DNA of 64,000 bases from an uncultured Bacillota bacterium (GCA_949289845.1 CASEPN010000001.1:306887-370886), one strand, 5' to 3'. Positions 33,713 through 43,700 are shown, numbered from the stretch's first letter. Made by a program: numbers and translations. Notes: a model not told the origin generated them from the sequence alone.

Positions 33713-35707
33713 CTCTTGCTTGTCCTCGTGGGCAACGGGGGCAGGGCTCCCATGGCGAAGCTGGAGGAGAAGGAGCGCGAATCCGCGCACCGTCCCGACC
33801 TTCCCGTAGGATTCGCGAGGGATGTCGAGGCCCGTCTTCTCGTCAAGGTCGGCGATCATGCTGACGTAGGACATCGAGTCGCCGCCGAGCTCCTGGTTCC
33901 ATATGTCGTCGTCCCCGATCCTGGAGGCGGGAAGGCTTAGGTTTTCCGCGAAGCAGTCCCGGACAAGGCCGAGCATTTCCTTGACCTCGTCCTCTGGGAA
34001 CCCATCGAAGGAGACCGTTTTCCGCGGGGCTATCCTCCTGCCGTCGAAGTATAGGAATTTCTCGGGATGTGCGAGATAGTCTTCCTTGACGGCCCCGCGC
34101 TTCACCTTCATCGAGTTCGCGAGAGGGAGAGGATCGATGGCGACTGCCATCTCGCTGACCTTGCGGCTGCCCTCGAGCCCCTGGTTGATTTCCTCGAGAG
34201 CCTTGCCTAGCGACTCTAGGCCCTCCTCGTCAGGCTGGACGTCGGTCTCGACGATAAGGACGATCTTTTCTCTGTTGCCCTCCTCTGCCCCGAAGGCGAC
34301 CGCGTTCCGAACATGGGGGACGTCCTTGAAGTAGTGCTCGATCTCGTCGGGGTACACGTTCTCCCCGTCGCTGCTGATGATGACGTCCTTGCTCCTCCCG
34401 CGAATGTACCAGCGGCCTTCATGCTCCTCGGCGATGTCGCCCGTCCTATAGAACAGAGAAGGATCGTTTTCCTCCGCTTTCCCGCCGACGATCCGGGCGA
34501 TGTGGGCGGAAGGCGCCTGGACGAGGAGCTCTTTCCCGTCCAGCTTGTAGCTGACCCCGTTAAGGGGGTGTCCGATCGAACCGAGGATACGGACCTTCGG
34601 GTCTGGGGAGAGCTCGACGGAGGTTACTCCGAGCTCGGTCATCCCGTAGCCGTTGGAAAGGGAGTAGCCGAGCCCGTTGATGAGGCGGAGCGTTTCCTCG
34701 GAGACATATCCTCCTCCCGTGATGCAGAAGCGAGGGGAGTTTCCGAGCACCTTCGCACGGATAATTCTTTGGAACAGGCGGAAGCGGGCGATCCCGGCTT
34801 CCTTGGCAGGGATTTCCCCGAGGTTATAGGACACCATTGCGTTCATGAGCCTTTCCATCCTCTCGCCCTTCATGCGTAAGGTGCGGCGGATGGTCTGGGC
34901 GACCCCGTCCCAGAGGAGGGGGACGCTGAAGACATGGGTGCAGCGGCCCTTCTTGATCGCATAGAGGAGGTCCTTCGTCGCCATCGAGCTCGGGTAGACG
35001 AGCGTCTTCCCCAGCGCGGTGAACCAAAGGAAGACGGCGACGAAGCCGAAGATATGGTGGAAGGGAATCATCGCGAAATTGCGGATCGGCCCGTTGTAGA
35101 CAAGCTCCTGGGTTTCGGAGGGGATGTCCTTCGCGCTATCGATCTGGGCGAAGGCGCGTTCGCCGTCGTAGATGACGATCTTGGCGGCCCCCGTGGTTCC
35201 CGAGGAGCAGAAGAGGACCTTGTCCGCCCAGGCCCCCTTCGCTCCGGGCCTCGCCTTCCTCAGGTCCGCGAGGCGGTAGGAGGGGACAGAGAAGGGCTCG
35301 CTCTCGTTGGTGAGGATCGCGACGGCCCCTGCCTGCTTCAGGAGGTTCTCGGCGTTCGCCTTGGGGAGCCTCGCGTCGAGAAGAAGGACGGGATGCCCGC
35401 TGGCAAGGATGGCGTAAAAAAGGGAAGGCCACTCGGGGGAGTTCCTGTACTTGAGGGCCACCGGGGATTCCTCCCCGTTTTTTCCAAGGAGATTTCGGAG
35501 CCGGGAGCCAAGGTCGCGGGCAAGCGCGGCCATCTCGCCGTAGCTCTGGTGGATCTTTTTCCCGTCCTCGTCGAAGGAGATGGCGTAGCGGTCCCTTCCA
35601 TAGTGTTCCCCGATATAGCTGAGAAGCGCCTCGAATGTGTGGGGGATCCTCCTGATTCCCGCAAGAACGCCTCCGACGTAGGCGATCGTCTTTTCCCTTT
35701 TGTCCAT
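33710..35707 (-). CDS. AMP-forming acyl/amino-acid ligase fused to an acyl-carrier domain
   Basis: 665 residues. The ANL adenylation domain (about 1-530) has the P-loop SSGTTGAAK, NGYGMTELG, YRTGDIAEE, the RSKDVI hinge and a C-terminal Lys (MKVKRG). A carrier domain follows (about 580-650) with the phosphopantetheine site LGGDSMSY. The protein would adenylate an acid and load it on its own carrier arm. There is no thioesterase or reductase domain. A fatty-acid:ACP ligase is the most likely guess; a D-alanine-type or small peptide-synthetase module is possible. AcpS at 11459 could prime it. It has its own promoter and GGAGG site, divergent from fmt. Confidence 0.85.
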   Translation of the reverse strand: MDKREKTIAYVGGVLAGIRRIPHTFEALLSYIGEHYGRDRYAISFDEDGKKIHQSYGEMAALARDLGSRLRNLLGKNGEESPVALKYRNSPEWPSLFYAILASGHPVLLLDARLPKANAENLLKQAGAVAILTNESEPFSVPSYRLADLRKARPGAKGAWADKVLFCSSGTTGAAKIVIYDGERAFAQIDSAKDIPSETQELVYNGPIRNFAMIPFHHIFGFVAVFLWFTALGKTLVYPSSMATKDLLYAIKKGRCTHVFSVPLLWDGVAQTIRRTLRMKGERMERLMNAMVSYNLGEIPAKEAGIARFRLFQRIIRAKVLGNSPRFCITGGGYVSEETLRLINGLGYSLSNGYGMTELGVTSVELSPDPKVRILGSIGHPLNGVSYKLDGKELLVQAPSAHIARIVGGKAEENDPSLFYRTGDIAEEHEGRWYIRGRSKDVIISSDGENVYPDEIEHYFKDVPHVRNAVAFGAEEGNREKIVLIVETDVQPDEEGLESLGKALEEINQGLEGSRKVSEMAVAIDPLPLANSMKVKRGAVKEDYLAHPEKFLYFDGRRIAPRKTVSFDGFPEDEVKEMLGLVRDCFAENLSLPASRIGDDDIWNQELGGDSMSYVSMIADLDEKTGLDIPRESYGKVGTVRGFALLLLQLRHGSPAPVAHEDKQE

Positions 35708-35726
35708 GGATGTCCTCCGGGCGGCG

Positions 35727-35732
35727 AGTATA
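35727..35732 (-). promoter_or_regulatory. -10 box for the ligase-carrier gene
   Basis: TATACT on the minus strand, 19 nt before the ATG, with GGAGG between. It is divergent from the fmt promoter. Confidence 0.5.
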
Positions 35733-35767
35733 GCGCCCCGAGGGGAGGAAAGGCCTCGGGGGAGCGC

Positions 35768-35773
35768 TATAAT
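35768..35773 (+). promoter_or_regulatory. -10 box for fmt
   Basis: TATAAT is 25 nt before the fmt ATG. The leader has AAAAGGAGA close to the start. Confidence 0.6.
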
Positions 35774-35798
35774 TCGGAGGCTGGAAAAGGAGAATCGG

Positions 35799-36749
35799 AT
35801 GGGAGTGTTGCTGGAAGGCTATCGGGGGCTCTATATGGGGACGCCGGAGATGTCGGCGGACCTTCTTTCCCGCCTCATCGAGGACGGGGTTTCCTTTTCC
35901 GGGGTCGTGACGAACCCCGACCGTCCCGTCGGGAGGAAGGGGATCCTCACTCCCTCCCCCGTGAAGTCCGTCGCCCTTCTTCATGGCATTCCGGTGTTCC
36001 AGCCGGAAAGGATCCGCAAGGATTTCGCCTGGGCGGACATTATTTCCTTTGACTTCGTGCTTACCTTCTCATACGGACAGATCGTCCCGATGGCGCTTCT
36101 TTCCAAGGCCAGGCTCGGGGCCTACAACGTCCATGGATCGCTCCTCCCCGAATACCGAGGGGCCGCCCCCATCCAGCGAGCGATCATGGATGGGCACGAG
36201 GAGCTAGGCGCCTCGCTCATGGAGATGGTTCAGGGCATGGACGCGGGGAGAGTGTATGGCATGCGTTCTTTCCGTCTTCCCCTTGAGGAGAACTACGGGG
36301 ACGCCTGCCGCAAGATGGTGGACGCGGGGCTATCCCTTGTCCGGGAGGTTCTTCCCGGCGTCCTCCAGGCCAGGGAACAAGGCGAGATCCCCGGCGTCGA
36401 GCAGGACGAGTCCCTGGTGACCTTCGCTCCCAAGATTCTCCCGGAAGAGGAAAGGATCCCCTTCGAAGGATCTGCGAGGAAGGCGCTCGACCACGTGCGG
36501 GCCCTTGCCCCGAGGCCCGGGGCGCACGTCCTTTTCCGTGGGGCCGCCTTGAAGGTGTACCGCGCCTCCCTTGCCGAAGGGGCTGGGATTCCAGCGGGCC
36601 ATCTTTACGCCGGGAAGGGAAAACTTCTCCTTTCCTGCGCGGACGGCTCGCTTTCTCTTGAGACCGTGCAGCTTGCAGGGAAGAAGGAGACCACGGGCCG
36701 CGACTTCCTGAACGGCGCCCGCCTCCTCGTCCCGGAGAAGGTCCAGTAG
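35799..36749 (+). CDS. fmt: Methionyl-tRNA formyltransferase
   Basis: 316 residues. It formylates initiator Met-tRNA using 10-formyl-tetrahydrofolate. The catalytic region NVHGSLLPEYRGAAPIQ (about 110-126) with the conserved Asn/His is followed by the Asp motif DAGRVYG. The C-terminal OB domain (about 215-316) is present. The ATG after AAAAGGAG is chosen. The usual partner gene def is not adjacent. The helicase gene starts 3 nt after the stop. Confidence 0.95.
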   Translation: MGVLLEGYRGLYMGTPEMSADLLSRLIEDGVSFSGVVTNPDRPVGRKGILTPSPVKSVALLHGIPVFQPERIRKDFAWADIISFDFVLTFSYGQIVPMALLSKARLGAYNVHGSLLPEYRGAAPIQRAIMDGHEELGASLMEMVQGMDAGRVYGMRSFRLPLEENYGDACRKMVDAGLSLVREVLPGVLQAREQGEIPGVEQDESLVTFAPKILPEEERIPFEGSARKALDHVRALAPRPGAHVLFRGAALKVYRASLAEGAGIPAGHLYAGKGKLLLSCADGSLSLETVQLAGKKETTGRDFLNGARLLVPEKVQ

Positions 36750-36751
36750 GG

Positions 36752-39124
36752 ATGGGAGAACCTGTCCGCCTTTCCGTCCACGGGCTCGTCGACCTCCTCC
36801 TCAGGGAAGGGGACATCGACAACCGCATCTATAACGCCGATACGATGGAGATGGGCTCCATCCTCCACCGGCTCCACCAGAGCAGCCAGAAAGGGGACTA
36901 TATCGGGGAGGTTTCCCTCTCCCGCCTTTTCCACGTCAAAGGGAAAGATGTCCTCCTCGAAGGACGGGCGGACGGGGTCATCCTAGGGAGAGGGATCCCA
37001 GTCCTTGAGGAAATCAAGACCTCGGTGATCGCCCCGGAGCGCTTCCATGATGAACAGAGGGAGTGGCATCTCGGTCAGGCCCGCTGCTACGCCCTCATGT
37101 ACCTCATGGCGCACGGGGGAGAGGAAATCCGCATCCGCCTCACCTACATTAATCAGAAAGACTTCAAGGACATCTTCGTCGAAGAGCTCGTCGAGGACCG
37201 CGAGTCTCTGGAGAAGGAAGTCATCTCCCTCATCGAGGAATACCTTTCGCTTCTCGAGGGCGAGTTCGCGCACCTGGAGGAGAAGGATCGTTCCCTCGAG
37301 GGCCTGCCTTTCCCTTACGAAAGCTACCGCGCCGGCCAGCGCGACATGATGCGCTATGTATACGGCGCCATCCAGAAGGGGCTCCCCCTCTTCCTCGAGG
37401 CCCCGACGGGCATCGGCAAGACGATGAGCGCCCTTTTCCCGGCGCTCCATGCGATGCGCGGGTCGCGGAAAGGGAAGATCTTCTATCTCACCGCGAAGAC
37501 ATCGGGCGCCCATTCGGCCAGCGACGCGCTCGCGCTCCTCTATGAGAAGGGCCTCCGCGCAAGGGACGCCCATCTCGTCGCCAAGGAACGGATCTGTCCG
37601 AATCCCTGGCTTTCCTGCAATCCCGTGGAATGCCCCTTGGCCAAGGGCTACTACGGCAAAATGAGGAAGGCGCTCCGCGATGCCTCAAGGGAACTTGGCC
37701 ACTTCGGCACCGGAAGGATCCGGTCCATCGCAAAGGAGCTTTCGACCTGCCCCTTCGAACTCTCGCTCGACCTTTCCCTCCTCGCCGACGTGATCGTGGC
37801 CGACTACAACTACGTCTTCGATCCTTTCGCGAGGCTGGAGCGCTACTTCGGAGGCGAGGCGGAGAAAGGCATCCACGTAGCCCTGGTCGACGAGGCCCAT
37901 AACCTCATCGAGCGGGGAAGGGAATGCTACGGGGCCGAGCTCACCTCTGGCGACCTGGAAGAAGCCCGGCGGTCCCTCAAAGGGAAGGGCAAGAGCCTTG
38001 GGGCGATCTCCCGCTCCCTCCTCGCCCTGAACAAGGAGGTCCTCATGCGCCTTCCAATGGTGGGGGAGGACCCCGTGCGCATGGAGGCGGTCCCGCCCGA
38101 GATCCTCAAGCGACTCGACAAGACGGAAGAAAAAAGGAACGCCCTCCTGCGCGAGGAATTCCCGCCCCATCTGCCTTCCCCCTGCAAGGATTTTTCCCGC
38201 GAGATCCACCGTTTCCGGAAGATTAACGAGGAATATGCAACGGAAACGATCCCTTGCCTTGAAAGACATGGGGATAAGGGGTGGCGCCTCCGCCTCTTCT
38301 GCCCGGACGCGAGCCGGATGCTCCAGGAAAGCGTGCGCTGCCTTCGCTCCGCCATCTTCTTCTCCGGCACGCTCTCGCCCGGGGACTACTACATGGAGGC
38401 GCTCGCGGGGAGCAAGGACGTTCCCGGGGTTTCTCTCCCCTCGCCTTTCCCGAAGGAGAACCTCCGGCTCATCCTTACGCCGGGGATCTCGACGCGTTAT
38501 CGGGACAGAGAGAGGACGCTTCCCGTCGTCGCGGGCTACCTTTCCTCATTCGTCCAGGCGCGTCCGGGGAACTACCTTCTGTTCCTCCCTTCCTTCAATT
38601 ACCTCGAGAAGATCCTCCCGCTGCTTTCCATCGCCACGGAGGAACTGATTGTCCAGAGACAGGACATGGACGAGGAGGCTAAGGAGGAGTTCCTTCTTTC
38701 CTTCCGCCCAGAGGAAGGGAAGAGGAAGGTCGGCCTCGCGGTCATCGGGGGATCCCTCGCCGAGGGGATCGACCTTTCCGGCGACCGGCTCATCGGGGTC
38801 GCGATCGTCGGCGTCGGGCTCCCCACGCCAAGCTACGAGCGGGAGCTCCTCCGCGACCACTTCGAGAGGAAGCTCGGCCAGGGCTTCGCCTACGCCTACC
38901 GGAACCCCGGGCTCAACAAGGTGATGCAGGCCCTCGGGCGCCTCATCCGGAGCGAGCGCGATGTCGGTGCCGCCCTCCTCATCGACGACCGCTACCTGAA
39001 GGGCCCCTACTTCCCGCTCCTCCAGCGGAAGGACCCCGCCCTTTCCTTCGCCTATAGCAAGGAGGACGCCCGTGCGATCGCCGCCTCTTTCTTCGAAGGA
39101 AAAGAGCGGGAGGGAAGGCTATAA
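36752..39124 (+). CDS. RecB/Cas4-like nuclease fused to an XPD/DinG-type Fe-S helicase
   Basis: 790 residues. The N-terminus (about 20-180) has a PD-(D/E)XK pattern: His in [21 protein letters not shown] and [10 protein letters not shown], as in RecB/Cas4 nucleases. The helicase part has Walker A APTGIGKT (about 217-224) and DEAH (about 379-382). Between them four cysteines (in [17 protein letters not shown] and STCPFEL) fit the XPD/DinG iron-sulfur cluster. Late motifs are FFSGTLS and QALGRLIRS. Substrates would be branched or damaged DNA. The last codons (CTA TAA) overlap the lepA -10 box. The family is common in Firmicutes; an exact name is not assigned. Confidence 0.85.
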   Translation: MGEPVRLSVHGLVDLLLREGDIDNRIYNADTMEMGSILHRLHQSSQKGDYIGEVSLSRLFHVKGKDVLLEGRADGVILGRGIPVLEEIKTSVIAPERFHDEQREWHLGQARCYALMYLMAHGGEEIRIRLTYINQKDFKDIFVEELVEDRESLEKEVISLIEEYLSLLEGEFAHLEEKDRSLEGLPFPYESYRAGQRDMMRYVYGAIQKGLPLFLEAPTGIGKTMSALFPALHAMRGSRKGKIFYLTAKTSGAHSASDALALLYEKGLRARDAHLVAKERICPNPWLSCNPVECPLAKGYYGKMRKALRDASRELGHFGTGRIRSIAKELSTCPFELSLDLSLLADVIVADYNYVFDPFARLERYFGGEAEKGIHVALVDEAHNLIERGRECYGAELTSGDLEEARRSLKGKGKSLGAISRSLLALNKEVLMRLPMVGEDPVRMEAVPPEILKRLDKTEEKRNALLREEFPPHLPSPCKDFSREIHRFRKINEEYATETIPCLERHGDKGWRLRLFCPDASRMLQESVRCLRSAIFFSGTLSPGDYYMEALAGSKDVPGVSLPSPFPKENLRLILTPGISTRYRDRERTLPVVAGYLSSFVQARPGNYLLFLPSFNYLEKILPLLSIATEELIVQRQDMDEEAKEEFLLSFRPEEGKRKVGLAVIGGSLAEGIDLSGDRLIGVAIVGVGLPTPSYERELLRDHFERKLGQGFAYAYRNPGLNKVMQALGRLIRSERDVGAALLIDDRYLKGPYFPLLQRKDPALSFAYSKEDARAIAASFFEGKEREGRL

Positions 39125-39125
39125 T
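39120..39125 (+). promoter_or_regulatory. -10 box before lepA (leaderless type)
   Basis: TATAAT, then 6 nt, then ATG at 39132. The TAA stop of the helicase gene (39122-39124) lies inside the box. Confidence 0.6.
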
Positions 39126-39131
39126 CCGCCC

Positions 39132-40946
39132 ATGCCTTTCGACCAGAAGCACATCCGCAATTTCTCCGTGATCGCCCACATCGACCATGGGAAGAGCACC
39201 CTATGCGACCGCATCCTTGAGCGCACGGGCGCCGTCGAGGCCAGGCAGCTCCGCGCCCAGATGCTGGACGACATGGAACTGGAGCGCGAGCGGGGGATTA
39301 CGATCAAGCTGAACGCCGTCACCCTTTCCTACAAGGCGAAGGACGGCGAGGAATACATGATCAACCTCATCGACACCCCGGGGCACGTCGATTTCTCCTA
39401 TGAGGTGAGCCGTTCCCTGGCGGCGTGCGAGGGGGCGCTCCTCCTCGTGGACGCCACCCAGGGCGTCGAGGCCCAGACCCTCGCCAACGTCTACCTCGCG
39501 ATCGACAACGACCTCATGGTCATCCCCGTTATCAACAAGATCGACCTTCCTTCCGCGGACGTCGAGATGTCCAAGAGGGAGATTTCCGAACGTATTGGCC
39601 TTTCCACGGAGGACTGCTGCCTCGTGTCCGCCAAGACGGGCGCCGGGGTGGAGGAGATGCTCGAGAAGGCGATCGAACTCATTCCCGCGCCTGATGGGGA
39701 CGCCTCCCTTCCTCTTCAGGCCCTCGTCTTCGACAGCTACTACGACCCTTACCGCGGGGTCATCCTCCTCCTCCGGGTGCGGAACGGCGAGGTCAGGAAG
39801 GGGGACGAGATTCTCCTCATGGCATCTGGGAAGCGCTACGTGGTCACCGAGGTCGGCGTCAGGACTCCCAAGGAGATTCCGGTGGAGTCGCTCCGCGCGG
39901 GGGAAGTCGGCTACCTCGCCGCCACGATCCGCGACATCCATGACGTGAGCCCGGGCGACACCCTCACCCTGGCAAGCCGCCCTGCCTCAAGCCCCCTTCC
40001 TGGATACCGGCGCATCAACCCGATGGTCTACTGCGGCATCTATCCCGTCGACTCCAGGCGCTATCCCGACCTCAAGGACGCCCTCGAGAAGCTTTCCCTC
40101 AACGACGCCGCCCTTCTATTCGAACCCGAGAGCAGCGAGGCCCTGGGCTTCGGCTTCCGCGCCGGCTTCCTCGGCCTCCTCCACATGGACGTCGTCCAGG
40201 AGCGCCTCGAGCGCGAGTACGGCCTCGACCTCATCCTCACCGCTCCGAGCGTGCGCTACAAGGCGGAGCTGACCGACGGGAGCGAGGTTTCTTTCGACAA
40301 CCCCTGCCGGATGCCCCCCGCCCAGAGGATCAGGAAGATGATGGAGCCCTACGTGACCGCCTCCATCATGACCCCGGGGGAGTACGTGGGCGCGGTCATG
40401 CGCCTTTGCCAGGAAAGGAGGGGCATCTACCTGGACCTCGTCTATTTCGACGACACGCGCCAGGTCGTGAAGTACCTCCTGCCCCTCAGCGAGGTCGTCT
40501 ACAACTTCTTCGACCGCCTCAAGTCGATGAGCAAGGGCTACGCCTCGCTTGACTACGAGCTGGAGGGCTATCGCGAGAGCGACCTTGCGAAGATGGACAT
40601 CCTCCTCAATGGCGATGTCATCGACGCCCTGAGCTCCATCGTATATCGGCCCGACGCCTACCGGAGGGGGAACCTTATCGTCCGCCGCCTCAAGGAAATC
40701 ATCCCGAAGCAGCAGTTCGAGGTGCCCGTCCAGGCGGCGATCGGGGGCAAGGTCATCGCCCGTGCCGACATCAAGAGCGTCCGCAAGGACGTCCTCGCCA
40801 AGTGCTACGGCGGGGACATCTCCCGCAAGAAGAAGCTCCTCGAGAAGCAGCGCGAGGGGAAGAAGCGCATGAAGGAGATCGGGTCCGTGGAGGTCCCGCA
40901 GGAGGCTTTCATGGCAGTCCTGTCGCTCGACGAGGACGATGATTGA
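39132..40946 (+). CDS. lepA: Elongation factor 4 (LepA)
   Basis: 604-residue ribosome-associated GTPase. The G motifs [16 protein letters not shown] and NKIDLP are followed by domain II, EF-G-like domains III and V, and the LepA-specific C-terminal domain (about 500-600, with [15 protein letters not shown]). It is close to the usual 600. The start is the ATG set by the leaderless promoter. The lepA-to-hrcA neighbourhood is conserved in Bacilli, with two extra genes inserted here. Confidence 0.98.
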   Translation: MPFDQKHIRNFSVIAHIDHGKSTLCDRILERTGAVEARQLRAQMLDDMELERERGITIKLNAVTLSYKAKDGEEYMINLIDTPGHVDFSYEVSRSLAACEGALLLVDATQGVEAQTLANVYLAIDNDLMVIPVINKIDLPSADVEMSKREISERIGLSTEDCCLVSAKTGAGVEEMLEKAIELIPAPDGDASLPLQALVFDSYYDPYRGVILLLRVRNGEVRKGDEILLMASGKRYVVTEVGVRTPKEIPVESLRAGEVGYLAATIRDIHDVSPGDTLTLASRPASSPLPGYRRINPMVYCGIYPVDSRRYPDLKDALEKLSLNDAALLFEPESSEALGFGFRAGFLGLLHMDVVQERLEREYGLDLILTAPSVRYKAELTDGSEVSFDNPCRMPPAQRIRKMMEPYVTASIMTPGEYVGAVMRLCQERRGIYLDLVYFDDTRQVVKYLLPLSEVVYNFFDRLKSMSKGYASLDYELEGYRESDLAKMDILLNGDVIDALSSIVYRPDAYRRGNLIVRRLKEIIPKQQFEVPVQAAIGGKVIARADIKSVRKDVLAKCYGGDISRKKKLLEKQREGKKRMKEIGSVEVPQEAFMAVLSLDEDDD

Positions 40947-40966
40947 GGAAAATTCCCTGTAAGCGG

Positions 40967-40994
40967 TTGCAAGAAGCCACCGCCTGCGCATAAT
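40967..40994 (+). promoter_or_regulatory. Promoter of the four-helix membrane protein gene
   Basis: TTGCAA (40967-40972), a 16-bp spacer and CATAAT (40989-40994), 28 nt before ATG at 41023. A GAGG stretch in the leader may be the ribosome site. Confidence 0.5.
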
Positions 40995-41022
40995 AGCCGG
41001 CAGAGAAACGAGGTTGTTCAGC

Positions 41023-41757
41023 ATGGAAAGAACCCCTATGAAGGTCAGCAAGCCGGTTGACGAGACGGAACTTTCGAACTTCAAGCGCACCGAGCGGATC
41101 ACTCTCATCTTCTGGATCTGCTTCGGGGTCGCCGCCCTGGCGATTGCCTGCCTCTACTTCGCCTTCATCGCCCTCCCGAGTTTCCTGACCGTCACCATCG
41201 GGGAGTGGAACGTGACGAACCCCGCTTGGAGCCTTCCCGAAGGCTTCGACTGGAACGGGACGGTCGCCGGGACCTACACCTTCTCGATGATCGATCTCGT
41301 GAACGGCGGCTGGAGCATCCCCGTGACCTACCTCAACACCCTCGCGAACGGGAACGTCCAGACGATGAACGTCACCTATTCCCTCGGCCAGACCCAGATG
41401 GTCGCAGCCTCTTTCTATCTCCAGATCGTCAGCATCGCCATCTTCGTCCTCGCCCTCGTCGGGGGAGCGGTCGCCTACTTCTCCAAGAAGAAACTCTCCG
41501 CCCTGCCCGTTGGCCTCGCCCTCCTGAGCATGATGATCTCGATGCTCGGGCTCGGCTATCTCCTCCTGGGCTCGACTTCCATCATCTGCCGCCCGTCCAA
41601 CCCGATCACCCCGGACGTCATCTACGGCGGGATCTACTGGTACCAGATCGCCGTTCTCTGCGTCTTCTACGTCCTTGGCGTCACCTTCGTCGCCATCAGC
41701 CCCTACGTCATCGACCACAGGGCGAGCGCCCTCTACGATCTCGGTCTTAAGCACTAA
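41023..41757 (+). CDS. Four-helix membrane protein, unknown function
   Basis: 244 residues with about four membrane helices (about 29-52, 128-152, 160-180, 205-230). A polar extracellular loop of about 75 residues lies between helices 1 and 2 (rich in Asn, Thr, Gly). The N- and C-termini are likely cytoplasmic. There is no recognisable family motif. It sits alone between lepA and the Fic-like gene with its own promoter and strong terminator, which suggests independent control. Confidence 0.7.
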   Translation: MERTPMKVSKPVDETELSNFKRTERITLIFWICFGVAALAIACLYFAFIALPSFLTVTIGEWNVTNPAWSLPEGFDWNGTVAGTYTFSMIDLVNGGWSIPVTYLNTLANGNVQTMNVTYSLGQTQMVAASFYLQIVSIAIFVLALVGGAVAYFSKKKLSALPVGLALLSMMISMLGLGYLLLGSTSIICRPSNPITPDVIYGGIYWYQIAVLCVFYVLGVTFVAISPYVIDHRASALYDLGLKH

Positions 41758-41765
41758 GTCCACGA

Positions 41766-41791
41766 AAGTCGCGTTGCAACGCGACTTTTTT
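41766..41791 (+). terminator. Rho-independent terminator
   Basis: A perfect 10-bp stem AAGTCGCGTT / AACGCGACTT with a 2-nt spacer (effective 4-nt loop) is followed by TTTT. Confidence 0.92.
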
Positions 41792-41827
41792 CATATTCTG
41801 GACGTCTCTTCTAGTAGATTTCCGGTA

Positions 41828-41856
41828 TTTAATCTGTTTCTTCCCCGGTCTATAAT
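41828..41856 (+). promoter_or_regulatory. Promoter of the Fic-like gene (leaderless type)
   Basis: TTTAAT (41828-41833), a 17-bp spacer and TATAAT (41851-41856), then 6 nt to ATG at 41863. TAATCTGTTT occurs twice here (41830-41839 and 41853-41862), a direct repeat that could be an operator over the promoter. Confidence 0.55.
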
Positions 41857-41862
41857 CTGTTT

Positions 41863-43344
41863 ATGGCAATAGAGCCCGTCGTATATCGCGTCACCGACGC
41901 ACGCTATCTGAACGAGCTTCTCTTCCGCATGGAGATGCGGATGGTAGGCTCCGACGCCGTCTGGAAGAAGGTCCTCCAGTACCGGGCCTCCCACAGGCTC
42001 TCCCTCGCCCCTCTGGAGACGCTCCTCCGGGCGCCCTGCTACTTCACGTTGACCGAGGCGATCGCCCAGAAGGTTGAGCAGGGGGAGAGGACGCTCCGCC
42101 GCCTCGCCGAGTCCCTGGAGACCGGGAGCGAGGAGCTCCGGAGGCACGCCCTCCAGCGCTCGCTTTCCGCCGTCAACGACCTCGAGGAGTGCGAGATGAG
42201 CCCCCTCACCGTCAAGAGCGTCCTCAACGGCACCTACCGTGGGAACGAGGACTTCCATGAGCCGCTCCTCCGCTACCACGCCTACTTGCGGGAACTTTTC
42301 TCCTCAAGAGGCGAGGAATCGCTTCCGGACGAGGACTTCCTCGCCGAGGCCCTTTCCCGGATGGAGGGCGTGGAGGAGCTCAGCTCCTACTACCGCTCCC
42401 GCGACTTCGACCAGCGCGCCAGCAGGCTCTGGCGCTTCTCCCCGAGCGCCGACTTCGACTACTGTCCGATGGACAGGATCGAGGAGTCGATGGGGAACCT
42501 CTTCCAGTCGCTCCGGGTCGAGAGCCCGCTTCTCGTGAAGGTGCTCTCGCTCCTCTTCTTCGTCAGCTGGCTCCAGCCCTTTGACTCCCATAACGAGTGC
42601 CTGGCCGCCCTCTCCGCGAAGAGGCTCCTCGCCTCCGAGCTTGGCCCGGGCGCCTACCTCCTTCCCATCGAGCCCTTCCTCCAGGACCTGAGGCTCGACT
42701 CCAACCGTACGAACGTCCTCCTCGAGACGAGGCGCTCCGGCGACCTCACCTACCTCCTCGAGCCCTTCCTCCAGCGCCTCTCGCGTGAGGCGAAGGACTT
42801 TGAGGCGCTGGAGAGGAGCCTTGCCAGGGAAGCGCGGGAAGAGCCTGCTCCCCCTGAGGAAATCTCTCCCGAGGAGCCTTCCTTCCAAGAGGAGGAAGCC
42901 CCCTCAGAGGAGCTAGGCGAGGTTCCGGCGGAAAGGGAGGAGGAAGAGGAGGTGCCCGTCCTTGAGGACGAGGACGAGGAGATCCTTCCTGTCCCGGCGA
43001 AGGAAGTCCCTCCCTCGCCAAGGAAAGAGCCTCTTCCCGAGCCTAAGAGGAGCGCCCCTCTACCCACCGCAAAGCCCCGGCTCAGCGAGAAGGAGACCCG
43101 CGAGTACGCCCAGTACCTGATGGAGACGGACCCTGAGCTCAGCAGGAAGCAGGCGAGCTTCCTTGCCTCCCACCTCGAGGAAGGCCACCACTACACCATC
43201 CAGCAGTTCAAGAAGTTCGCCCGCTGCAGCTATGAGACAGCCCGCACCTCGATGGACCGCCTCGCCCGCGCCGGCTACTACCGCAAGGGCCAGGTGAAGA
43301 ACAAGTTCGTCTACACGCCGATCGCGAAAGGAGAACGCCAATGA
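41863..43344 (+). CDS. Degenerate Fic-fold protein with C-terminal winged-helix
   Basis: 493 residues. The region about 190-285 resembles a Fic core: PLLVKVLSLLFFVSWLQPFDSHNE sits where Fic enzymes have the helix leading to HPFxDGNGR. The catalytic His is Gln and the GNGR loop is His-Asn-Glu-Cys, so AMP transfer is unlikely. A very acidic Pro/Glu linker (about 320-400) leads to a C-terminal domain (about 410-493) whose FKKFARCSYETARTSMDRLARAGYY looks like a winged-helix recognition unit, as in Fic-wHTH regulators. A DNA-binding regulator is inferred. It is coupled to the next gene by ATGA. Confidence 0.55.
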   Translation: MAIEPVVYRVTDARYLNELLFRMEMRMVGSDAVWKKVLQYRASHRLSLAPLETLLRAPCYFTLTEAIAQKVEQGERTLRRLAESLETGSEELRRHALQRSLSAVNDLEECEMSPLTVKSVLNGTYRGNEDFHEPLLRYHAYLRELFSSRGEESLPDEDFLAEALSRMEGVEELSSYYRSRDFDQRASRLWRFSPSADFDYCPMDRIEESMGNLFQSLRVESPLLVKVLSLLFFVSWLQPFDSHNECLAALSAKRLLASELGPGAYLLPIEPFLQDLRLDSNRTNVLLETRRSGDLTYLLEPFLQRLSREAKDFEALERSLAREAREEPAPPEEISPEEPSFQEEEAPSEELGEVPAEREEEEEVPVLEDEDEEILPVPAKEVPPSPRKEPLPEPKRSAPLPTAKPRLSEKETREYAQYLMETDPELSRKQASFLASHLEEGHHYTIQQFKKFARCSYETARTSMDRLARAGYYRKGQVKNKFVYTPIAKGERQ

Positions 43345-43700
43345 CCTTCCTCCCTGTCCTTGCCGACTTCTGGAGCAACCCCGGAGTCATCCTCGTCCTT
43401 ATCCTCATCGTCTTCGCGCTCGTCGCGCTCCTGGTCTTCCTCCTCAGGAAGTACCTGCCTTTCTTCAAGAACGAGGAGAAGGAGAAGACTCCCGAGGAGG
43501 TCGCCGAGGAGGAGATCCGCCGCCTCGTCGTCGATCCTGAGGAGACGAACGAGGGGAAGGAGGCTGAGGAGGCCCGCGAGGAGGAAGACTCCCAGGACGA
43601 CACCTTGGAGCGCATCCTCGAGCCCGTCGAGGAAGAGGAGGCGAAGCGCGAGATGGACGAGGAGCGCCGCTCCAGCGAGGAAGGCGAAGGGGACAAGTGA
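43341..43700 (+). CDS. Single-pass membrane protein with acidic tail
   Basis: 119 residues. One N-terminal membrane helix (about 14-38) is followed by an extremely Glu-rich cytoplasmic tail, probably helical. Function is unknown. It is sandwiched between the Fic-like gene and hemW with 4-nt overlaps on both sides, so the three are co-translated. It could be an anchor for the Fic-like protein, which is only inferred from coupling. Confidence 0.65.
   Translation: MTFLPVLADFWSNPGVILVLILIVFALVALLVFLLRKYLPFFKNEEKEKTPEEVAEEEIRRLVVDPEETNEGKEAEEAREEEDSQDDTLERILEPVEEEEAKREMDEERRSSEEGEGDK

Noticed and set aside
41863-43344. DnaD-type replication initiation protein
   Set aside because: The position and C-terminal winged helix suggested it, but the central PLLVKVLSLLFFVSWLQPF segment fits a degenerate Fic core better and DnaD motifs are not seen.
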